Origin: Ga0074130 sp035492055
GTDB taxonomy: Bacteria > Pseudomonadota > Gammaproteobacteria > Burkholderiales > Rhodocyclaceae
NCBI GenBank assembly: GCA_035492055.1
Contig: DATJJR010000081.1
Span: forward strand, 5,652 to 69,651
Direction of reading: 5' to 3'
Length of the DNA stretch: 64,000 bases
The position numbers and the translations under genes are program-made. Below, one piece after another: positions 59,707 to 64,000 of the stretch (position 1 is its first letter; each line of letters opens with the position of its first letter). The notes beneath the pieces were generated by a model. That model was given only the letters and a program-made list of their open reading frames with translations, was not told the DNA's origin and made no database searches.

Positions 59707-60282
59707 CTACGTCAATGCGGCGAAGGCGATGACTTTGTCGTTGTATTCGTTCCAGCGCGAAAATGTATGATTTCCGCCGGGAAGCACGGTTTGCTTTGCA
59801 CCCTTGTATTTTTCGATGGCGCGGCGGTAATCCAGCACTTCGTCGCCTTCCTCGGCCAGTAGCCAATAAGCGTCGATACGATTCAATTGCGGTACGTCGA
59901 GCGCGTGCATTTCGTCGACATGCGCTTGCGTGAAGTCAAAGATTTCCCCGCTGTACAGATTTTTTTGCGGCCCGATGTGTTGCGCCAGCGAAATCCACGC
60001 GATGACAGCAGGATTGACGAGTACTGCGCCACGTACGAGCTCAGGGTGTTTTTCACACAGCCACGTTGCGTAGAAACCGCCAAGTGATGAGCCGACGACA
60101 GTTGTATTCGGGACGAGCAGCGATTCGCAGAGTGCAATCGCCGCTTTCGGTGACACCGGCAATTGCGGACAAACAAAGGCATTGCCGAAGCCAAGCGCGT
60201 GCATGCGCGCTGCCGTGTATTGCGCCTTCTTCGATGCAGGTGCGGACAAAAAGCCGTGCAGATACAGCAGGCGCCCCGACAT
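59707..60282 (-). CDS. YqiA-like esterase
   Basis: A 191-residue alpha/beta-hydrolase from ATG 60282, overlapping the uppP stop (TGATG). It starts MSGRLLYLHGFLSAPASKKA, carries the nucleophile elbow VVGSSLGGFYATWL (Ser), EEGDEVLDYRRA (Asp) and PGGNHTFSRW (His). This small hydrolase family is known as YqiA; it hydrolyses short acyl esters, physiological role unclear. Confidence 0.87.
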   Translation of the reverse strand: MSGRLLYLHGFLSAPASKKAQYTAARMHALGFGNAFVCPQLPVSPKAAIALCESLLVPNTTVVGSSLGGFYATWLCEKHPELVRGAVLVNPAVIAWISLAQHIGPQKNLYSGEIFDFTQAHVDEMHALDVPQLNRIDAYWLLAEEGDEVLDYRRAIEKYKGAKQTVLPGGNHTFSRWNEYNDKVIAFAALT

Positions 60283-61103
60283 CAAGCCGCCCAATTCACC
60301 ATACCCCAATGCCATGTCGCGAGCACGACGAGGCCGAAGGCAATGCGATACCAGGCGAAAGGCGTGAAGTCATGGCGACTGATGAAGCGCAACAGCCAAC
60401 GCACGCAGATGAATGCGGAAATGAAGGCGGACAGGAAACCGACAATCCACAAGCCAAGATCGGCCCCATGCAACAAAGCACGCTCCTTGTATAACTCATA
60501 GAAGGTGGCGCAGCCCAGTGTCGGAATTGCAAGGAAGAAGGAAAATTCCGTGGCTGCCTTGCGCGACAAACCGAAAAGCAGGCCGCCGATGATGGTCGCA
60601 CCGGAACGTGAAGTCCCGGGAATCAACGCCGCCGCCTGGGCGAACCCCAGCTTGATTGCATCGCGAATGCGCAGATCCTCGATGTTTTCGACGAGCACGC
60701 GATGCTTGCGTTTTTCCGCCCACAGAATGATGAAGCCACCGATGATGAAAGCCATGGCGACGGGCAAAGGCTGGAACAGATATGCCTTGATGACTTTGTT
60801 GAAGAGCAATCCGAGCACGGCGGCCGGCAGGAATGCGACGAAAAGATTGATCGCGAGCCGACGTTCAGGGCCATCATGACCAAGTCCGCAACAGACACGC
60901 AAGATGCGCTGGCGATACTCCCAGATAACTGCAATAATCGCGCCGAACTGAATCACGATTTCAAACAATTTGCCGCGATCATCGTTGAAGTCCAACAGCG
61001 CGCCGGCAAGAATCAGATGACCGGTACTTGATACGGGCAGAAATTCAGTCAGACCTTCGACAATGCCGAGGATCAGGGCTTGCAGCAGGGGGAAGTGTTC
61101 CAT
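60282..61103 (-). CDS. uppP: Undecaprenyl-diphosphatase UppP (BacA)
   Basis: A 273-residue polytopic membrane enzyme. The motif EGLTEFLPVSSTGHLIL (16-32) and the PGTSRSGATIIGGLL segment are UppP signatures holding the catalytic Glu, Ser, His and Arg. It recycles undecaprenyl pyrophosphate to the carrier used in peptidoglycan and by the sugar-transferase encoded upstream. It lies 35 bp from the divergent HD-GYP gene. Confidence 0.94.
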   Translation of the reverse strand: MEHFPLLQALILGIVEGLTEFLPVSSTGHLILAGALLDFNDDRGKLFEIVIQFGAIIAVIWEYRQRILRVCCGLGHDGPERRLAINLFVAFLPAAVLGLLFNKVIKAYLFQPLPVAMAFIIGGFIILWAEKRKHRVLVENIEDLRIRDAIKLGFAQAAALIPGTSRSGATIIGGLLFGLSRKAATEFSFFLAIPTLGCATFYELYKERALLHGADLGLWIVGFLSAFISAFICVRWLLRFISRHDFTPFAWYRIAFGLVVLATWHWGMVNWAA

Positions 61104-61138
61104 GAATTGGGCCTTGCAATGGTCTGGGCGAGTTTAGC

Positions 61139-62371
61139 ATGCTGAAAAAAATCTCCGCGACAGAACTTCGTGTCGGAATGTTTATCCACGAATTGTGCGG
61201 CGGTTGGATGGATCATCCCTTCTGGCGCAGCAGTTTCGCCGTCAATGATGCGCGAGATATGGATCGTGTGCGCGAGTGCGGCGTAACAGAGCTCTGGATT
61301 GATACCGAACGCGGTATCGATGTGCTGCCGACACAGCCAAATAGCATCATTTCACAAGAGGCCGCCGGTGCTGCAGTTGATCGCATGCTGGCGCAGGATT
61401 TGAACGCACATGCTCCTGTGCGGCAAATTAGATTTGACGAGGAAATCCGGCGCGCTGCCGGTATTTGCGATCGTTCGAAGCGCGCCGTGTTGTCGATGTT
61501 CCAAGAAGCGCGCATGGGTAACGCAGTGAATGCCGAAGCCGCCGGCGATCTGGTCGATGAAATTTCCTCTTCGGTCATGCGTAATCCGGGGGCATTGATC
61601 AGTCTCGCACGCCTCAAGAGTGCCGATGATTACACCTATATGCACTCGGTGGCCGTCTGCGCTCTAATGGTGGCGCTCGGGCGTCAACTCGGGCAGGACG
61701 AGGCAACCGTGCGAGAACTCGGACTGGCCGGGCTTTTGCATGACCTGGGTAAAGCGATGATGCCGCCCGATGTGCTGAACAAGCCTGGCAAGTTGACCGA
61801 TGACGAATTCGCCATCATGCGCAGTCACCCCGGAGAAGGCCATCGCTTGCTGCTTGAAGGCAAGGCGGTTGGTCAGATCCCGCTTGATGTGTGCCGCCAT
61901 CACCACGAAAAAATGGACGGCAGCGGCTATCCGGATCACCTGAGCGGCGAGCAGATCAGCTTGTATGCGCGCATGGGCGCGGTGTGCGATGTGTATGACG
62001 CGATTACTTCGAATCGCCCGTACAAAGCTGGCTGGGATCCGGCCGAGTCGATCCGCAAGATGGCCGAATGGAGCAATGGGCATTTTGATCAGGAAGTGTT
62101 CCATGCCTTTGTCCGCAGCATAGGTATTTATCCGTCGGGTTCGATGGTGATGCTTGAGTCCGGTCGCCTGGGCATCATCGTCGAGCAATCATCATCGCTT
62201 ATGCAACCGGTGGTGCGCGTATTTTTCTCGACCAAGGCGCAGACTTATATCAAGCCGGAATTGCTTGATCTGTCGAGACCCGGTGTACATGACCGCATTG
62301 CCAGCCGTGAAGATCCGGCCAAATGGGGTCTGGAACACACGAACCGCTTTCTCTACGGCGACGTTCGCTAA
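61139..62371 (+). CDS. HD-GYP c-di-GMP phosphodiesterase with DUF3391 N-domain
   Basis: A 410-residue protein: DUF3391 N-terminal domain (about 1-100, KKISATELRVGMFIHELCGGWMDHPFW) and HD-GYP domain (about 140-330). Active-site motifs HDLGKAMMPP (201-210), HHHEK (254-258) and DGSGYP (260-265) are complete, so cyclic di-GMP hydrolysis is expected. A short C-terminal domain (about 340-405) carries a VMLESGRLGIIVEQ strand pair. Start ATG 61139 has only a weak ribosome site. It overlaps the convergent YkgJ gene by 4 bp. Confidence 0.91.
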   Translation: MLKKISATELRVGMFIHELCGGWMDHPFWRSSFAVNDARDMDRVRECGVTELWIDTERGIDVLPTQPNSIISQEAAGAAVDRMLAQDLNAHAPVRQIRFDEEIRRAAGICDRSKRAVLSMFQEARMGNAVNAEAAGDLVDEISSSVMRNPGALISLARLKSADDYTYMHSVAVCALMVALGRQLGQDEATVRELGLAGLLHDLGKAMMPPDVLNKPGKLTDDEFAIMRSHPGEGHRLLLEGKAVGQIPLDVCRHHHEKMDGSGYPDHLSGEQISLYARMGAVCDVYDAITSNRPYKAGWDPAESIRKMAEWSNGHFDQEVFHAFVRSIGIYPSGSMVMLESGRLGIIVEQSSSLMQPVVRVFFSTKAQTYIKPELLDLSRPGVHDRIASREDPAKWGLEHTNRFLYGDVR

Positions 62372-62613
62372 CGCGTCAATCGTTCAAGCTCGGCGAGCCA
62401 ATGCAGCGCGTACGTGCGGTTGTCCCCGCACATTTCTTCCGAGGGTTGTAGTCCGCCACAACAGGCTGGGCGTTCTGGCCGCTCGAATATCCTGCATAGC
62501 ATGTTGTCGTCGAGATGCTGGCACGGTACGCCGGCAATCTTGCCGAGTGTACTGATGGATGGAGCAATGCAGCATGCTCCGCAACCGGGGCGGCAGGCGT
62601 GTGATGTGCTCAT
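62368..62613 (-). CDS. YkgJ-family cysteine-cluster protein
   Basis: An 81-residue protein with the YkgJ cysteine cluster: CRPGCGACCIAPSIST, GVPCQHLDDNMLCRIF and RPACCGGL, likely binding zinc or an iron-sulfur centre. Its start overlaps the alpha/beta-hydrolase stop by ATGA. Function of the family is unknown. Confidence 0.85.
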   Translation of the reverse strand: MSTSHACRPGCGACCIAPSISTLGKIAGVPCQHLDDNMLCRIFERPERPACCGGLQPSEEMCGDNRTYALHWLAELERLTR

Positions 62614-63353
62614 GCGTACGTGCTGAAGAAATCCAGAAGCTGACGGCGATATTGATCGCCGTGCCGTTCGGTCAGTGCATCGTTGTGTTCGCCGTTGGGG
62701 AGGGTGACAAGTTGCTTTGGTGTGCCGGCGGCTTTCAGCAGGCGTTCGGAATGCTCATAGGGTACGACGCGATCAGCGGTGCCATGCAGTAACAGCAATG
62801 GCACAGGCGAAAGTGCGGCAATATATTCGCTCGCGCAATACGTGTCGTCGAGTGCCAACTCCTTCTCCGGCATTACATCCTCGGCCCAAGCGGAGTAAGA
62901 GTGCACGGGCGCCTCCGCGGCAACAGCCTTTAATTCGGCAGGCGAAGCGCCAGCAGCGGCAATGGCGAGCATACCGCCGAGGCTTTGACCGAAGACGAAG
63001 AGCGGGCCGGTATTTTCACGTGCGCGGATTGCGTCGAGTGCAGCAATCGCGTCCTCGAAAACACCCCGCGGATCGGGCGAGCCTTGTGAATTACCGTAGC
63101 CGCGATAGTCGAAAGTAAAAACATTGAAGCCGACAGTTGGTAACCAGTCGACATAGCCCCAGTGTGCACTCATGTTTTGTGCATTGCCGTGCATATGAAT
63201 CACGGTACCTTGTATTGCGCCAGTAGCATGAATGAACCAGCCGGCGAGTTGCGTGCCGTCGCGGCTGTTAAAGCGCATGTCGTCAAAATGCAAGCCGAGA
63301 CGCGCAGGTGTATCGTACTTGACGCGGTCAGGAAAATAGAAATATTGGTACAT
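62610..63353 (-). CDS. Alpha/beta hydrolase
   Basis: A 247-residue alpha/beta hydrolase from ATG 63353 (a TTG 7 codons upstream is in frame but less likely). It starts MYQYFYFPDRVKYDTPARLG; the nucleophile elbow is FVFGQSLGGMLAIAAAGA (Ser), LLLHGTADRVVPYEHSERLL (Asp), and LPNGEHNDALTERH (His). The N-terminal ISY-type pattern and FTFDYRGYGNSQGSPD oxyanion loop fit the serine aminopeptidase S33 / BAAT-like group. Substrate unknown. Confidence 0.85.
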   Translation of the reverse strand: MYQYFYFPDRVKYDTPARLGLHFDDMRFNSRDGTQLAGWFIHATGAIQGTVIHMHGNAQNMSAHWGYVDWLPTVGFNVFTFDYRGYGNSQGSPDPRGVFEDAIAALDAIRARENTGPLFVFGQSLGGMLAIAAAGASPAELKAVAAEAPVHSYSAWAEDVMPEKELALDDTYCASEYIAALSPVPLLLLHGTADRVVPYEHSERLLKAAGTPKQLVTLPNGEHNDALTERHGDQYRRQLLDFFSTYA

Positions 63354-63373
63354 GGCTCTGGCTGGATAAAACA

Positions 63374-63403
63374 AAACGGCCCTTGATCACTCAAGGGCCG
63401 TTT
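63374..63403 (-). terminator. Terminator of oxc
   Basis: Arms AAACGGCCCTTGA (63374-63386) and TCAAGGGCCGTTT (63391-63403) with a 4-nt loop; on the minus strand the stem is followed by TGTTTTAT. It lies 40 bp past the oxalyl-CoA decarboxylase stop. Confidence 0.82.
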
Positions 63404-63442
63404 CTCGTTCAGCGACTGGTTGCCCAGCCTCCGTGCGGCAAG

Positions 63443-64000
63443 TTACTTCTTCTTTTTGCCGACGGTGCTGACGATGTTCAGGTTTCCGATGCGGCCGGAT
63501 TCGACGCCTGCAGCCGGATCAATGATGGCTTCGATCAGGGTCGGCTTCTTCGACTTGATCGAAGCGTCCAGAGCCTTGGCCAGTTCTTCCGGCGTGGTGA
63601 CGCGAACGCCAGTGCCACCGACAGATTCCATCAGCTTGTCGTAGCGGGTGCTCGGGTTGAACAACATACAGGAGATCTGGTGATCCGGGCTCGGTTCGTC
63701 ACCGCGGTAGATACCGCCGTTGTTCATGATGATGACGGTCGCCGGCAGGTTGTAGCGGGCAACGGTTTCGATTTCCATACCGGAGAAACCGAAGGCGGAG
63801 TCGCCGCAAACGGCAACGACAGGCTGGCCGGATTCAACGGCACAAGCAACGACGGAACCCATACCGATACCCATCACGCCCCAGGTGCCGGTGTCGACAC
63901 GCTTGCGCGGCAGGTATTGATCAATGACCATGCGGGCGTTATCGAGGGCGTTCGCGCCTTCGTTCACCAGCAGGGCTTCCGGATAGTTCTTCAGAACGTC
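63443..64000 (-). CDS. oxc: Oxalyl-CoA decarboxylase (partial, C-terminal part; 5' end beyond right edge)
   Basis: The last 185 codons of a thiamine-diphosphate enzyme are visible, entering from the right edge. VNEGANALDNARMVIDQYLPRKRVDTGTWG, GIGMGSVVACA and the TPP/Mg2+ motif GDSAFGFSGMEIETVARYN...IIMNNGGIY match oxalyl-CoA decarboxylase rather than general acetolactate synthase, as do EPSPDHQISCMLFNPSTRYD and the KKKK end. It splits oxalyl-CoA into formyl-CoA and CO2; formyl-CoA yields formate through a CoA-transferase (Frc) not in the window. The formate dehydrogenase at 10.3-15 kb could then use the formate. Confidence 0.9.
   Translation of the reverse strand, partial: DVLKNYPEALLVNEGANALDNARMVIDQYLPRKRVDTGTWGVMGIGMGSVVACAVESGQPVVAVCGDSAFGFSGMEIETVARYNLPATVIIMNNGGIYRGDEPSPDHQISCMLFNPSTRYDKLMESVGGTGVRVTTPEELAKALDASIKSKKPTLIEAIIDPAAGVESGRIGNLNIVSTVGKKKK

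Noticed and set aside
1..64000. tRNA, rRNA, CRISPR arrays, transposases and prophage genes
   Set aside because: No cloverleaf ends, array-like direct repeats, transposase motifs or phage structural genes were noticed on either strand.

Overview
The window looks like chromosome of a betaproteobacterium, most likely order Burkholderiales and possibly family Oxalobacteraceae (low confidence at family level). Evidence is the Pil-Chp chemosensory operon next to rubredoxin, thiD, thiE and hemL, a PhaM-like granule protein, an NAD-linked molybdenum formate dehydrogenase, and an oxalyl-CoA decarboxylase at the right edge. Genes are dense and often overlap by 4 bp (ATGA or GTGA). I see no rRNA, tRNA, CRISPR array, prophage or insertion sequence.

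Left part (1-9.1 kb): a LysR regulator is divergent from an AhpD-like peroxidase and a short-chain dehydrogenase, with a perfect palindrome between them. Next comes an ECF sigma / chlorite-dismutase-family / soluble zinc-finger anti-sigma group facing a bufferin operon (DUF2282 peptide, MNIO/DUF692 enzyme, DUF2063 partner, DoxX). Three ECF-type promoters with nearly the same sequence (TGTAA and CGnCTAA) stand in front of the chlorite-dismutase gene, the anti-sigma gene and the bufferin peptide gene, which suggests one regulon. An HD-GYP phosphodiesterase with a zinc ribbon and a chemoreceptor follow.

Molybdenum/tungsten block (9.2-19.6 kb): a one-domain ModE-like regulator, a fused diaphorase subunit and catalytic subunit of NAD-dependent formate dehydrogenase, mobB, a protein of the molybdenum-hydroxylase accessory family, an unrecognised HTH-HhH protein, and a TupABC-type tungstate/molybdate transporter. 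Five 24-bp dyad boxes of one design (8-bp half-sites separated by 8 bp, resembling the known ModE operator) lie before the formate dehydrogenase, in the mid-block divergent region and before the transporter. A 5'-truncated TonB-dependent receptor ends exactly beside the first box.

Centre (19.7-40.3 kb): a second chemoreceptor, a quinone-oxidoreductase-like enzyme, a 14-TM drug-efflux protein, a 55-residue small protein, RbgA-type GTPase, a flavoprotein, a cold-shock-type DEAD-box helicase with a repetitive tail, a ParA / PhaM / unknown operon, a membrane methyltransferase, YchF, a hybrid histidine kinase, Glu-Q tRNA-Asp synthetase, a CoA-binding protein, ClsB with an exonuclease-family partner, and a two-receiver protein whose first receiver is degenerate.

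Right part (40.3-64 kb): the twitching-motility Chp system (chpA, pilJ, pilI, pilH, pilG), rubredoxin, thiD-thiE-hemL, corA, a polyprenyl glycosylphosphotransferase, then rnb-tonB-like-aroE-mtgA, uppP with a YqiA-type esterase, a second HD-GYP protein, a YkgJ-type cysteine protein, an alpha/beta hydrolase, and the C-terminal part of oxalyl-CoA decarboxylase. Formate released from oxalate by the Oxc route would be a natural substrate for the formate dehydrogenase in the same window.
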